Shown: positions 17,427 to 26,058 of the stretch, in pieces
Layout of the letters: every line of letters begins with the position of its first letter
Numbering within the stretch: the first letter of the stretch is position 1
From: Akkermansiaceae bacterium
Lineage (GTDB): Bacteria; Verrucomicrobiota; Verrucomicrobiia; Verrucomicrobiales; Akkermansiaceae
DNA: 37,141 nucleotides
Direction: 5' to 3'
Assembly (NCBI GenBank): GCA_025362955.1
Contig: JANYFB010000338.1
Span: 1-37,141 of the forward strand
Program-made: the position numbers and the translations under genes
The notes under the pieces: generated by a model
What the model saw: only the letters and a program-made list of their open reading frames with translations
Database searches by the model: none
What the model was told of the DNA's origin: nothing

Positions 17427-18254
17427 ATGCGTTTGATTGGATTACTCGCCGCCCTGACCCTGACCGAAGTTCTAAGTGCGGGAGTGGCGGACAATCCTTT
17501 AAAGATCGAATTAATTTCCGAGGCGAAAAGCATCGCTGCGGGAAAAACCTTTAGCCTCGGTCTGCATCTCCTCCATCCACCCGGTTCTCACAGTTATTGG
17601 AGAAATCCCGGGATTGTCGGCTTGGCGACTCAAGTCGAATGGGAAATGCCGCCCGGTTTCCATGCCGCAGACATCCAATGGCCCGCCCCACAGATCGTGA
17701 AGATGGCGAGCTACGAAGCACAGGGCTACGAAGGTGAAACGCTATTGATCATCCCGATCACTCCGCCGAACAATCTATCTGCTAGCACAGCGACCATCAC
17801 CGCCAAAGTCTCATGGATGTGCTGTGGAAAAACATGTGAACCCGCAGTAAAAATCCCGTTTTCCATCACCCTCCCTGTCTCTGATGCTGCGTCAACCGAT
17901 CCATCGACAGCACCCCTTTTCCAAAAATTCCGCGCCCTGATCCCGCGAAATGACCCGTCATGGAAGGCGACCGTCAGACGTCAGGCTGGCAAAATCATCC
18001 TCACCTTGAAGTCGCCCGGCATGGTTTCCCACCCGAGTGCGATGCATTTTTTCACTGCCGACGGACAGGTGGATTCCAATCAAAATCAGCAGCTTGAAAT
18101 TCTATCAAATGACGCGGTTCGGATCATTTTGATTCCCTCAGAAACCACCCCAGAGCATTCCGTCTCTCTGCCGGGAGTGGTGAGTTTTTCCACTGGAGAC
18201 TCGAAGACTTATATCGAAGTCAACCCCCCGTATGAACGCGGATCTGGGTTATGA
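17427..18254 (+). CDS. Secreted DsbD-alpha/ScsB-like domain protein
   Basis: 275 residues from the ATG at 17427, chosen because it gives a signal peptide (MRLIGLLAALTLTEVLSAG). An in-frame ATG at 17388 is an alternative. The mature part resembles the N-terminal periplasmic (alpha) domain of DsbD/ScsB: 'GLHLLHPPGSHSYWRNPG', 'WEMPPGF', 'WPAPQ', 'GYEGETLLIIPI' and then the cysteine motif 'VSWMCCGKTCEP' (Cys132, Cys133, Cys137). The membrane (beta) and thioredoxin (gamma) domains of full DsbD are absent, so this would be a stand-alone thiol-exchange or metal/copper-linked domain. The extra adjacent cysteine is unusual. It converges on the SNF2 gene with a 9-bp gap. Confidence 0.75.
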   Translation: MRLIGLLAALTLTEVLSAGVADNPLKIELISEAKSIAAGKTFSLGLHLLHPPGSHSYWRNPGIVGLATQVEWEMPPGFHAADIQWPAPQIVKMASYEAQGYEGETLLIIPITPPNNLSASTATITAKVSWMCCGKTCEPAVKIPFSITLPVSDAASTDPSTAPLFQKFRALIPRNDPSWKATVRRQAGKIILTLKSPGMVSHPSAMHFFTADGQVDSNQNQQLEILSNDAVRIILIPSETTPEHSVSLPGVVSFSTGDSKTYIEVNPPYERGSGL

Positions 18255-18263
18255 GATCCTTTT

Positions 18264-20966
18264 TCAAGGATTCAGCAGCGCTCTCACCGTCGCGGCATCG
18301 AGACGGTGAGAGATATCTGAATCTGCTAGAATCCCCGCCGCCAGCTTGCCTTTTTCTTGTTGGAGCTTGTGAATGCGCTCCTCAACGGTGTCCTGACAAA
18401 GCAGCTTGTGGACAAAGACCGGATTATTCTGGCCGATCCGGTAAGCGCGGTCCGTCGCCTGTGCTTCTGCAGCAGGGTTCCACCATGGATCGTAGTGGAT
18501 GACGGTGTCGGCGGCGGTTAGATTGAGACCGGTTCCGCCGGCTTTCAGGGAAATAAGAAACACCGGCGCTTTACCATTCTGGAAGTCCTCGACGAGTTTT
18601 CCCCGGTCCATGGAGGCTCCTGTGAGCTTCAGATACGGGATTTTTTCCTTCACCAGATGCGCCTCGATCAAGGTGAGCATGGTGGTGAATTGCGAAAATA
18701 ACAGAATGCGGCGGCCTTCTTCGATGAGCAGGGCGAGCAGCTCGGTTAGAAAATCCAGTTTGGCGGATTCCACGATGTCGCTGGAATAATCTTCCGGCAG
18801 CAAGCGCGGGTGGCAGCAGATTTGGCGGAGCTTGAGCAGCGCGTCGAGAAAGACAATTTGCGATTGCTCGATGCCCCGCGCGGCGATGGCCTCGCGGACT
18901 CGCTTGTCCATGGTGGCGCGAACTGTTTCGTAGAGATCCTTTTGGCCGGTGTTGAGTTCGATGAGGTGGACAAGCTCGGTTTTCGGCGGCAGTTCCTTGG
19001 CGACCTGATCCTTCGTGCGGCGCAGGATGAGGGGGGCGACGCGTTGTTTCAGAATCGCGTTCCTCTCCAGATCGCCGTCCTTTTCAATAGGCGTGCGGAA
19101 GCGTTTGTTGAATGCGTCTTCAGTCCCGAGGAAGCCGGGGACGAGGAAGTTCATCAAACTCCACAACTCGCCAAGATGATTCTCAATCGGTGTTCCTGAT
19201 AGACAAAGCCGGTTGCGCGCATTCAATTTGCAGGCAGCCTGCGCCACCTTCGAGCGCGGATTCTTGATGTTCTGCGCCTCGTCTAACACGACGATGTGGA
19301 AGGGCACGGTCGCCAGTTTTTCGATGTCCCGCTGGAGCAGCGCGAAGGATGTTAGAACCAAGTCGGCGTGGGGGATCGAGCGGAAATATTTCTTCCGCTC
19401 CGGACCATTGAGGACCAATACCCGAAGATCGGGCGTAAACCTCGTCGCTTCCGCCCGCCAGTTAGGGACGACGGATGTAGGCGCGATGACGAGCACCGGC
19501 AAGCCAAGCGAATGACCGGATTTCTTTTCCGTTAGGATGTGCGTGAGCGTCTGGAGGGTTTTTCCCAGGCCCATGTCATCGGCTAGAATCCCGTGAAGTC
19601 CGTGCCTTGCGAGGAACTGCATCCAGTGAAATCCAGCGAGCTGATAGTCGCGCAGAGTCGCCTGCAGGCCGGTCGCCGTCGGCACGGGATCAATCCCGGA
19701 AAAATCTTTGAGCTTGGCCGCCAGCTCGGCGAGGCGCGGCGGCGTGTCGATTCCAAAGCCGCCTAAGCCAGCAAGCGACGCGGCGTCGAGCGCGTGGAGC
19801 CGTGCCTTGTCGGGGAATTTCGGATCGATCAGTGCGGAAAGATGATTGAGAATTTTCCTAACCCGCCCGATGGGGAGTTTCAACGCGTCGCCATCCGGGA
19901 GCGGCGCGTAAATGTGGCCGTTGTCGGGACGATCCAAGGTTTCCTCAAGAAAATCATTCTCTAACAATCCTGCGAGAATTGGGAGTAAATCGTAGCGTTT
20001 ACCCCCTACATCGAAGCCGACAGACAGGCTGAACCAACCGCCATCGCCTGGGTCGAGGGAGCTATCCCACTTCGCCGGATCGGCCTCGTGGACGCGGTGG
20101 CCGACATGATCCGAGACGGTGACGGCCCAGCCAAGCCCCTCTAACCGACCGACCATTTCGCCACGGAACTGGTGCCAGAAAGCATCAGTCGGCACCCGGC
20201 TGGGATCGGGAAACCAGCGGTCCGGCGTCGTGGAATGGTGGGTTTCGCGGGACTTGAGATTCAGGAGAAATTTCCATGCGGAGTTCGATTGTAACGAGGA
20301 AAGCCCGGTATCCCGGAGCTGTTGGGTGGCGGCGTTCTCTGCGGCGGTATCGTGTTGGAGAATCGCCGGCTGGCCTTCATGCGTGATCGAGCTGATCCAA
20401 TCTGGCGCGGAGGCCCGCAAGGAACTACGATGAGTGCCGTAGATCACGGAAGCCTCGGCGGAGATCCAGAAATCCACGTTCGGCTGCCCTAACGACTGGA
20501 GCAAAAGCCGCGTCGCCTTGTCCACTGGCTCACGGTTGACCCGCAATTCGAAGCGCGGCTCCATCCGCAGGCGGGGCAAATCCGGCGGAGGATCTTTCAT
20601 CAACTCCCGCACGCTCGGCAAAGCCGCCGCGACCGCGCCAGCGATTCCCCGTCCTTGCAAGCGCAATGGATCGCGCTCCTTCGCCGCCTTGGTGAGAATC
20701 GCCGCTGCGTGGTGACAGAAATTCCCAACCTCGCAGGAACAGAATGTTTCAAATTCCCACCCGCTTCCCGACTGCCAGAGGTTGACCTCCGCTTCATCTT
20801 TTCCCACAACACCTATCAGACTTACCGAGCCGGGCGCGGTCTCCTCGATCCGCAAATCCTTCACCTTGCTAATCAGCGACCCGGCGGCAGCGAGGATCTC
20901 GTCGTCGAAACGATCCTTCCAACGGGTGTCCCCGAGAAACGATGAAATGTCTGCGGTGGGTGACAA
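18264..20966 (-). CDS. SWIM zinc-finger SNF2-family helicase
   Basis: 900 residues with a TTG start at 20966-20964; an in-frame TGA lies 24 bp upstream and no ATG precedes the conserved N-terminus, so TTG is the best choice. An N-terminal SWIM finger is visible (Cys76-x-Cys78 ... Cys84-x-His86). The C-terminal half is a SNF2 ATPase: 'LADDMGLGKT' (motif I, near residue 465), 'DEAQNIKN' (motif II, near 563), 'SGTPIENHLGELWSLMNFL' (III), 'ILLFSQFTTML' (IV), 'SLKAGGTGLNLTAAD' (V) and 'QATDRAYRIGQ' (VI). Such bacterial SNF2 proteins are ATP-dependent DNA or nucleoprotein translocases, often of unknown target. It follows purK by 18 bp on the same strand, but a functional link to purine synthesis is not implied. 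Confidence 0.95.
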   Translation of the reverse strand: MSPTADISSFLGDTRWKDRFDDEILAAAGSLISKVKDLRIEETAPGSVSLIGVVGKDEAEVNLWQSGSGWEFETFCSCEVGNFCHHAAAILTKAAKERDPLRLQGRGIAGAVAAALPSVRELMKDPPPDLPRLRMEPRFELRVNREPVDKATRLLLQSLGQPNVDFWISAEASVIYGTHRSSLRASAPDWISSITHEGQPAILQHDTAAENAATQQLRDTGLSSLQSNSAWKFLLNLKSRETHHSTTPDRWFPDPSRVPTDAFWHQFRGEMVGRLEGLGWAVTVSDHVGHRVHEADPAKWDSSLDPGDGGWFSLSVGFDVGGKRYDLLPILAGLLENDFLEETLDRPDNGHIYAPLPDGDALKLPIGRVRKILNHLSALIDPKFPDKARLHALDAASLAGLGGFGIDTPPRLAELAAKLKDFSGIDPVPTATGLQATLRDYQLAGFHWMQFLARHGLHGILADDMGLGKTLQTLTHILTEKKSGHSLGLPVLVIAPTSVVPNWRAEATRFTPDLRVLVLNGPERKKYFRSIPHADLVLTSFALLQRDIEKLATVPFHIVVLDEAQNIKNPRSKVAQAACKLNARNRLCLSGTPIENHLGELWSLMNFLVPGFLGTEDAFNKRFRTPIEKDGDLERNAILKQRVAPLILRRTKDQVAKELPPKTELVHLIELNTGQKDLYETVRATMDKRVREAIAARGIEQSQIVFLDALLKLRQICCHPRLLPEDYSSDIVESAKLDFLTELLALLIEEGRRILLFSQFTTMLTLIEAHLVKEKIPYLKLTGASMDRGKLVEDFQNGKAPVFLISLKAGGTGLNLTAADTVIHYDPWWNPAAEAQATDRAYRIGQNNPVFVHKLLCQDTVEERIHKLQQEKGKLAAGILADSDISHRLDAATVRALLNP
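18281..18312. repeat. Inverted repeat at the convergent 3' ends of the DsbD-like and SNF2 genes
   Basis: A perfect 11-bp stem, CTCTCACCGTC (18281-18291) / GACGGTGAGAG (18302-18312), with a 10-nt loop, lies in the last codons of the SNF2 gene. A smaller 6-bp stem (18256-18261 / 18266-18271, ATCCTT/AAGGAT) overlaps the SNF2 stop codon. Neither is followed by a T-run, so a terminator role is only possible. Confidence 0.4.
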
Positions 20967-20984
20967 TGGCGCGGCGGACGGTTG

Positions 20985-22136
20985 TCAATGAAGCCACAAC
21001 GCCTTCATCGCTTCCGCGCGGGAGAGAGCGTCTGCGGCGGTGGTGCCGATGAAATTTGCGTGGCCCATTTTGCGGCGTCCGATGGCGCGGCGTTTGCCAT
21101 AGAGGTGGAGGATCGCCTCGCCGTCTTTGAACAAAGGCAGCCAATCCGGCGGCGTCGTTTCGTCCCGCCAAATATCGCCTAACAAATTGAGCATGACGAC
21201 CGGAGTGAGCAGGCGAGTGGAACCTAACGGCAGTCCGATCACCGCGCGGAGTTGTTGGGCGAACTGCGAGGTGACGCAGGCGTCGAGCGTGTGGTGCCCG
21301 GAATTGTGCGGGCGCGGGGCGATTTCATTGACGAGCAGGGAGCCGTCGGTTTTCAGGAAGAATTCGACTCCGAGGATGCCTCGATAGTCGAGCGCCTCAG
21401 CCACCCGGCGGGCGATGGCGGCAGCCTCTAACGCCACGGCGGGTGAGATCCGCGCAGGGACGATGGAGATGTCCAGCATCCGATGGCGATGACGATTTTC
21501 CGCAGGATCATAAGTGACAGTGACCCCATCCGCACCCCGCGCCGCCATCACGGAAAGCTCCTTTTCAAAAGGAACCCACGCTTCTAACACAGCTCTCGGT
21601 GATTCGAAGGCAGCCCAAATTTCCGCAGCATCCTCGTGGCCTTCGAGCTTGACCTGGCCCTTGCCGTCGTAGCCGAAATCCGCCGTTTTGAGGACGCCCG
21701 GGCCGTTGAGCTCCCGCAGCGCGGTGGCGAGATCGGAGGCGCTAGAAATGACGGCATACCATGTGTGCGGAATGTTGTTTTCGCGGAGAAAATTTTTCTC
21801 CCGCTCACGATTCTGGGTGATGCAGATGGCGTTTGGCGAAGGGTAAAGTCCGGTGCATTTCGCCACCTCCTCCAAGGTCTCACAAGGAATGTTTTCGAAC
21901 TCGACGGTGGAAACCGTGACGCGACTGCAAAAATCTTTGAGCGCGGCAGGATCATCAAACGGCTTGTCGATGACCTCGTCCGCACACTCCACGGCTGGTG
22001 CTTCGAGTCCACCTGTCCAGATGACCGTCCGCACGCCCATCCGGCGGGCGGCAAGAGCGATCATGCGACCAAGCTGGCCACCACCGATGACGCCGACGAC
22101 ACAATGCGGCGAGTGAATAGGAATGTTAGAAGACAT
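20985..22136 (-). CDS. purK: N5-carboxyaminoimidazole ribonucleotide synthase
   Basis: 383 residues from the ATG at 22136-22134, which lies 4 nt after the purE stop; an in-frame TTG at 22148 would overlap purE. PurK uses ATP and bicarbonate to convert AIR to N5-CAIR in de novo purine synthesis. The ATP-grasp family is shown by the N-terminal 'GVIGGGQLGRMIALAARRMG', 'VEFENIPCETLEE', 'GPGVLKTADFGYDGKGQVKL' (ATP-binding loop), 'FEKELSVMAARGADG', 'GVEFFLKTDGSLLVNEIAPR' and 'PHNSGHHTLDAC'. The C-terminal 'HLYGKRRAIGRRKMGHANFI' is also typical. It sits downstream of purE in an operon, with the SNF2 gene following. Confidence 0.97.
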   Translation of the reverse strand: MSSNIPIHSPHCVVGVIGGGQLGRMIALAARRMGVRTVIWTGGLEAPAVECADEVIDKPFDDPAALKDFCSRVTVSTVEFENIPCETLEEVAKCTGLYPSPNAICITQNREREKNFLRENNIPHTWYAVISSASDLATALRELNGPGVLKTADFGYDGKGQVKLEGHEDAAEIWAAFESPRAVLEAWVPFEKELSVMAARGADGVTVTYDPAENRHRHRMLDISIVPARISPAVALEAAAIARRVAEALDYRGILGVEFFLKTDGSLLVNEIAPRPHNSGHHTLDACVTSQFAQQLRAVIGLPLGSTRLLTPVVMLNLLGDIWRDETTPPDWLPLFKDGEAILHLYGKRRAIGRRKMGHANFIGTTAADALSRAEAMKALWLH

Positions 22137-22140
22137 GAAA

Positions 22141-22647
22141 TCAGTCAACGGGATCGAGAGGAGGCAGCGCTGCGGACTTCACGGTGGCGGTCTGGGTTTT
22201 TCGAAAATCCGCGAGTTTTCCCGCGAGGGCCGCATCGTTGTTAGATAGCATCGCCACCGCGAAAAGGGCGGCATTCACCGCGCCCGCCTTACCAATGGCG
22301 AAGGTAGCGGTCGGGATGCCTGCGGGCATTTGCACGATGGAGAGCAGCGAATCCATGCCTTGCAGCGCCTTGGATTCCACCGGCACGCCGAGCACCGGGA
22401 GGTCCGTGATCGCAGCGGTCATCCCCGGCAAATGTGCAGCACCACCCGCTCCAGCGATGATGCATTTCAACCCTCGCCCACGCGCATCACTGGCATAAGA
22501 AAACAGCTTGTCCGGCGTCCGGTGCGCGCTGACGACCTCCGCTTCCCAAGCGACCCCGAAGTCGCGCAAGGTGCGGGCAGCGTGTTCCATCGTCGGCCAA
22601 TCCGACGTGCTCCCCATGATGATCCCGACGACTGGCGCTGCGCTCAT
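22141..22647 (-). CDS. purE: N5-carboxyaminoimidazole ribonucleotide mutase
   Basis: 168 residues. PurE class I moves the carboxyl group of N5-CAIR to give CAIR, the step after PurK. Visible family blocks are '[17 protein letters not shown]' (phosphate-binding S-x-S-D), '[19 protein letters not shown]' (the S-A-H-R-T-P catalytic His loop), '[18 protein letters not shown]', 'LPVLGVPV' and '[20 protein letters not shown]'. It is the first gene of the purE-purK group. The 170 bp upstream are shared with the divergent methyltransferase gene. Confidence 0.97.
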   Translation of the reverse strand: MSAAPVVGIIMGSTSDWPTMEHAARTLRDFGVAWEAEVVSAHRTPDKLFSYASDARGRGLKCIIAGAGGAAHLPGMTAAITDLPVLGVPVESKALQGMDSLLSIVQMPAGIPTATFAIGKAGAVNAALFAVAMLSNNDAALAGKLADFRKTQTATVKSAALPPLDPVD

Positions 22648-22782
22648 GATGTCAGCGTGGCGGAGTCCTTGCGATGCGTCAATACGCGGGTCAAAACCAA
22701 GCCCGCACCGATCACGAAAGATTCACCACAATTGCAATTTCCTAAAATCCATTTTCGATTCACACTCGGCTCGGAAACACTC

Positions 22783-22815
22783 TTGACCTTTGAAAATAAA
22801 TTGTTCAAAAGAACA
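22783..22815 (+). promoter_or_regulatory. Promoter/operator-like segment before the methyltransferase
   Basis: An A/T-rich block just before the start codon contains a -35-like TTGACC (22783-22788) and two overlapping inverted repeats: TTTGAA (22789-22794) / TTCAAA (22804-22809), and TGTTC-AAAA-GAACA (22802-22815). The second ends 2 bp before the ATG. No convincing -10 was found. Such symmetry at the start of a methyltransferase gene suggests autoregulation (inference). Confidence 0.45.
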
Positions 22816-22817
22816 CA

Positions 22818-24167
22818 ATGAGCGCGGAAATTTGTGATCGAAATCACCGGCGCCCTGTCGGAATTGACCTTTTCGCTGGAGCAGGTGGCATGTCCCTGGG
22901 TTTCGAGCAAGCTGGCTTCCATGTCGCTGCCGCCGTTGAAATCGATCCGATCCACGCTTGCATTCATCACTTCAATTTTCCTCACTGCGCAGTCATTCCA
23001 AAGTCCGTGAAAGAGGTGACTGGCGATGAAATCCGCTCCATTGCGGGTATTTCGGGGAAGGTGGATGTCGTCTTCGGTGGTGCCCCGTGCCAAGGCTTTT
23101 CCATGATCGGGAAACGGGTTCTCGACGATCCCCGCAACAGCTTGGTCAAGGATTTCGTGCGGATCGTGACCGAGCTCGACGCGGATTATTTCGTCTTTGA
23201 AAATGTGAAAGGACTAACCGTAGGAACCCACCGCAAGTTCCTTGAGGAATTGATCGAAGCCTTTGAGTCACACGGCTATAATATACGCCTTCCTTGGTCC
23301 GTCTTGAACGCCGCTTCATACGGAGTTCCACAAGACAGGAAACGGTTGTTTCTGCTAGGCGCGAAAAACGGTTGCCAAGTCCCATACTATCCAAGCCCCA
23401 CGACGACCCGCGCGGAAAGACACCCGGAAGTCAGGTTGAATCACGGCCCCACTTGTAGAGACGCACTTGATGATCTCCCCGACGCAGACCGTTTCAGAAC
23501 CTTGCAGGGAGACGACGAAGTGAGCACGAGGGCATGGGGAGAACCTTCTCCTTATGCCAGGGAAATGCGCTGTCTTGATCAATCCTCATGGCACTTCGGC
23601 CTCCCTCGTCTCTGGAATCCCGGCCTGCTAACATCGAGCGCCCGCACGATCCATTCTGAAATTTCACGCCTCCGCTTCACTCAAACGGAACCAGGCACCG
23701 TGGAACCGATCTCGCGCTTTTTCAAACTCTCTCCCACCGGCGTATCTAACACCCTGAGGGCCGGGACGGATGCCGCCCGCGGGGCTTTCACCAGTCCCCG
23801 ACCGATTCACTACCGGCATGACCGTTGCGTGACTGTTCGTGAAATGGCACGGTTGCATGGATTTCCAGATTGGTTCCGTTTCCACCGCACGAAATGGCAC
23901 GGAGCGCGGCAAATCGGCAATGCCGTTCCACCACCTTTAGCCCGAGCGGTCGCATCATCGATCATTGAGGCATTGGGAATTACACCGCAATGCGAATCAA
24001 TTCCTGTTCCGTTAGGCGATCCGGCGTTGCTCTCCATGGAAATGTCACATGCCGCCGCCTTCTGGGGCGTGGACAGTCCGATTCAAAAACGGGATCGTAA
24101 AAGTGGTGCAAAAAAGCGTTCGCAAATCGAAACGGAAGCAGCCCGCCTGTCTGGAATCGCCATCTAA
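22818..24167 (+). CDS. DNA (cytosine-5-)-methyltransferase of a type II-like R-M pair
   Basis: 449 residues. It transfers a methyl group from SAM to C5 of cytosine in a specific DNA site. C5-MTase motifs appear in order: motif I 'GIDLFAGAGGMSLGFEQAGF' (from about residue 15), motif II region 'AAVEIDP', motif IV 'GGAPCQGFSMIGKR' with the catalytic Cys in the PCQ loop, motif VI 'ENVKGL', motif VIII 'QDRKRLFLLG', motif IX 'REMARLHGFPDWF' and motif X 'RQIGNAVPPPLARAVASSI'. About 160 residues between motifs VIII and IX hold the target-recognition region; the site cannot be read from sequence. A ~60-residue tail after motif X is rich in K and R. The putative endonuclease gene starts 5 bp after its stop. 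Confidence 0.96.
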   Translation: MSAEICDRNHRRPVGIDLFAGAGGMSLGFEQAGFHVAAAVEIDPIHACIHHFNFPHCAVIPKSVKEVTGDEIRSIAGISGKVDVVFGGAPCQGFSMIGKRVLDDPRNSLVKDFVRIVTELDADYFVFENVKGLTVGTHRKFLEELIEAFESHGYNIRLPWSVLNAASYGVPQDRKRLFLLGAKNGCQVPYYPSPTTTRAERHPEVRLNHGPTCRDALDDLPDADRFRTLQGDDEVSTRAWGEPSPYAREMRCLDQSSWHFGLPRLWNPGLLTSSARTIHSEISRLRFTQTEPGTVEPISRFFKLSPTGVSNTLRAGTDAARGAFTSPRPIHYRHDRCVTVREMARLHGFPDWFRFHRTKWHGARQIGNAVPPPLARAVASSIIEALGITPQCESIPVPLGDPALLSMEMSHAAAFWGVDSPIQKRDRKSGAKKRSQIETEAARLSGIAI

Positions 24168-24172
24168 TCCTC

Positions 24173-24976
24173 ATGAAGGAAAAGCAGCCCAATCGTTACC
24201 AAGCCCTCGTTGCCGACGTATTTTTCCATTCCTACAAAAAGGGCGCATCAACCGTAGCCTTCACTCGCGAGGAGCTGATAGCGACCGCGACCAAGCTCGG
24301 AATCGTGGTTCCAAAAAATGCGGGAGATATCATTTATTCATTTCGCTATCGGAATCCTCTACCGGATCAAATTCTCAAAACCCAACCCACAAACAGGGAA
24401 TGGGTCATTGAAGGCGCGGGCAGGGCAATGTATGAATTCAGACTCGTCGCGATCAACCGCGTCGCTCCGAACCCGAATCTCATCACGATCAAAATCCCCG
24501 ATGCCACGCCAGAAATCATCACCTGCAATTCCCTTTCCGACGAACAAGCCCTGCTAGCCCGTGTTCGCTACAACAGACTCATCGACATCTTCCTCGGCGT
24601 CACCGCCTACTCGCTTCAAAACCATCTCCGCACCACGGTGAAAAGTCTCGGACAGATCGAGATCGACGAGGTTTACGTCGGCATCGACCGCCATGGCTGC
24701 CAATATATCATCCCGGTACAGGCGAAGGGCGGGAGCGATCAACTTTCCACAGTCCAAGCGAAACAGGACATCGCTTGCTGCGCCGAAAAATTTCCAAATC
24801 TGGTCTGCCGCGCGATCTCCGCCCAATTCATGGACGATTCGCGGATTGCGATGTTCGAGCTGTGCCTTGATGAGGACGGCCTCGTGAAAACCGTGGACGA
24901 GCGGCATTATTTTCTCGTCGCTGCGGATCAAATCGGAGTCGCCGACCTTGAGCGTTACCGCAAATCAGCACGGTGA
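24173..24976 (+). CDS. Putative type II restriction endonuclease (PD-(D/E)XK-like)
   Basis: 267 residues. I do not recognise a named family. The C-terminal half contains 'IEIDEVYVGIDRHGCQYIIP' followed by VQAKGG, which fits the pattern D/E-x(n)-(E/Q)-x-K of PD-(D/E)XK nucleases: an acidic residue in IEIDEVYVG and the Q-A-K catalytic strand (about residues 161-186). The N-terminal part ('TREELIATATKLGIVVPKNA', then 'GDIIYSFRYR') may be a DNA-binding helical domain. Position is strong support: it starts 5 bp after a C5-methyltransferase on the same strand, the usual compact R-M arrangement. Cleavage and specificity are inferred. No upstream C-protein gene is visible. Confidence 0.72.
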   Translation: MKEKQPNRYQALVADVFFHSYKKGASTVAFTREELIATATKLGIVVPKNAGDIIYSFRYRNPLPDQILKTQPTNREWVIEGAGRAMYEFRLVAINRVAPNPNLITIKIPDATPEIITCNSLSDEQALLARVRYNRLIDIFLGVTAYSLQNHLRTTVKSLGQIEIDEVYVGIDRHGCQYIIPVQAKGGSDQLSTVQAKQDIACCAEKFPNLVCRAISAQFMDDSRIAMFELCLDEDGLVKTVDERHYFLVAADQIGVADLERYRKSAR

Positions 24977-25034
24977 CGGCGGCGAATGAATTTTTTCTCG
25001 AAACTTGGACGCCCTACGATGCGTAACGAGCGTG

Positions 25035-26042
25035 ATGGACACAATTTCAGCACCGGGATTTGGACGGCGGGCATTTTTGGGCGGAACTTTTGCGGCGGTG
25101 GGCGGCCTAGCGATAGCCCAAGAACAGAAAACGGTGGCTGCGCCCTCGATTGCTAGAAATCCGCTCATCTATCATTTCAAAATCGGTGAGATCGATGCTT
25201 GGTCGATCAGCGACGGGCACAGCCTCATGGGCAAAGGAAATCCGCTTGGCATGATGTGGCCTGAAGAGGACCGGCCGCAGATGAAGAGTTGGATGGAAGA
25301 GCGCAACGAGCACATGGATGGAATCCCGCTTTACATCAACATCTTGGTCATCCGGCGCGGAAATGAAGTGGTCCTCTTCGACGCCGGATTCCGGCCGGGA
25401 TCGAATCCGAATCTAGCATGGCTGTCGGACGGGTTGAAACAAATCGGGATCGCGCCGGAGCAAGTGACGGCAGGCTTGCTGAGCCACGCCCACGGGGATC
25501 ACTTGGAAGGATTTGTTAGGGAGGGTAAACCTGCCTTTCCGAATGCGGCCTTTTATTTCCTGCCAGACGAATACGATTTCTGGCACGGGCCGAATCCGGA
25601 TTTTTCCAAGTCCAAGCGAAGCAAAAGCCCGCTTCCCGCCTTGGTCAAAAGCGTGCGTGCGGACTTCGAGGTGCTCAAGGGAGTCGCGCAACCGATCAAG
25701 CCCGGGACGGAACTTTTCGGCGGCATGGTAACGGTCGAGGCAGCTCCTGGCCACACGTCAGGTCATGCGATTTTCAGGATTAGATCCGGCACCGAGTCGT
25801 TGCTGCATTTCGTGGATCTCGCGCATCACCACGGGCTCAATTTTTATAATCCCGGCTGGACCATCGAGTTCGACCACGATCCGGTGCTAGCCGTGGAGAC
25901 CCGGAAAAAAGTCTTCGCGATGGCGGCGGCGGAGCGGACGCGTTGTTATGGATTCCATGTGCCATGGCCCGGACTCGGTCAAATCCTGCCGGTGGGCGGC
26001 GGCTATCTCTGGCACGCGGAGCGCTGGAGCTGGGGGAGTTAG
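25035..26042 (+). CDS. Tat-exported metallo-beta-lactamase-fold hydrolase
   Basis: 335 residues from the ATG at 25035; a TTG at 25005 is in frame, but the ATG places a twin-arginine signal (GRRAFLGGTFAAVGGLAIA, about residues 10-28) at the right position. The core has the MBL zinc motif 'LLSHAHGDHLEGF' (H-x-H-x-D-H), then 'VEAAPGHTSGHAIFRI' (third His) and 'LLHFVDLAHHHG' (bridging Asp), so both metal sites look intact. Other motifs are 'NILVIRRGNEVVLFDAGF' and 'FHVPWPGLGQI'. MBL-fold enzymes hydrolyse many substrates such as lactones, thioesters and phosphoesters; nothing here identifies the substrate. It lies 58 bp after the endonuclease gene and converges on the YkuD gene (16-bp gap). Confidence 0.9.
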   Translation: MDTISAPGFGRRAFLGGTFAAVGGLAIAQEQKTVAAPSIARNPLIYHFKIGEIDAWSISDGHSLMGKGNPLGMMWPEEDRPQMKSWMEERNEHMDGIPLYINILVIRRGNEVVLFDAGFRPGSNPNLAWLSDGLKQIGIAPEQVTAGLLSHAHGDHLEGFVREGKPAFPNAAFYFLPDEYDFWHGPNPDFSKSKRSKSPLPALVKSVRADFEVLKGVAQPIKPGTELFGGMVTVEAAPGHTSGHAIFRIRSGTESLLHFVDLAHHHGLNFYNPGWTIEFDHDPVLAVETRKKVFAMAAAERTRCYGFHVPWPGLGQILPVGGGYLWHAERWSWGS

Positions 26043-26058
26043 ACAACCACCTCCACGA

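Noticed and set aside
18264-24167. DISARM-like defence island (SNF2 helicase plus 5mC methyltransferase)
   Set aside because: The two genes are separated by purK and purE and on opposite strands, and no DrmA, DrmB or phospholipase-D gene is present.
14956-24976. 7-deazaguanine DNA modification (dpd) system, from FolE2/QueD near an R-M pair
   Set aside because: No DpdA-like or other dpd gene is present; folE2-queD fits ordinary queuosine synthesis.
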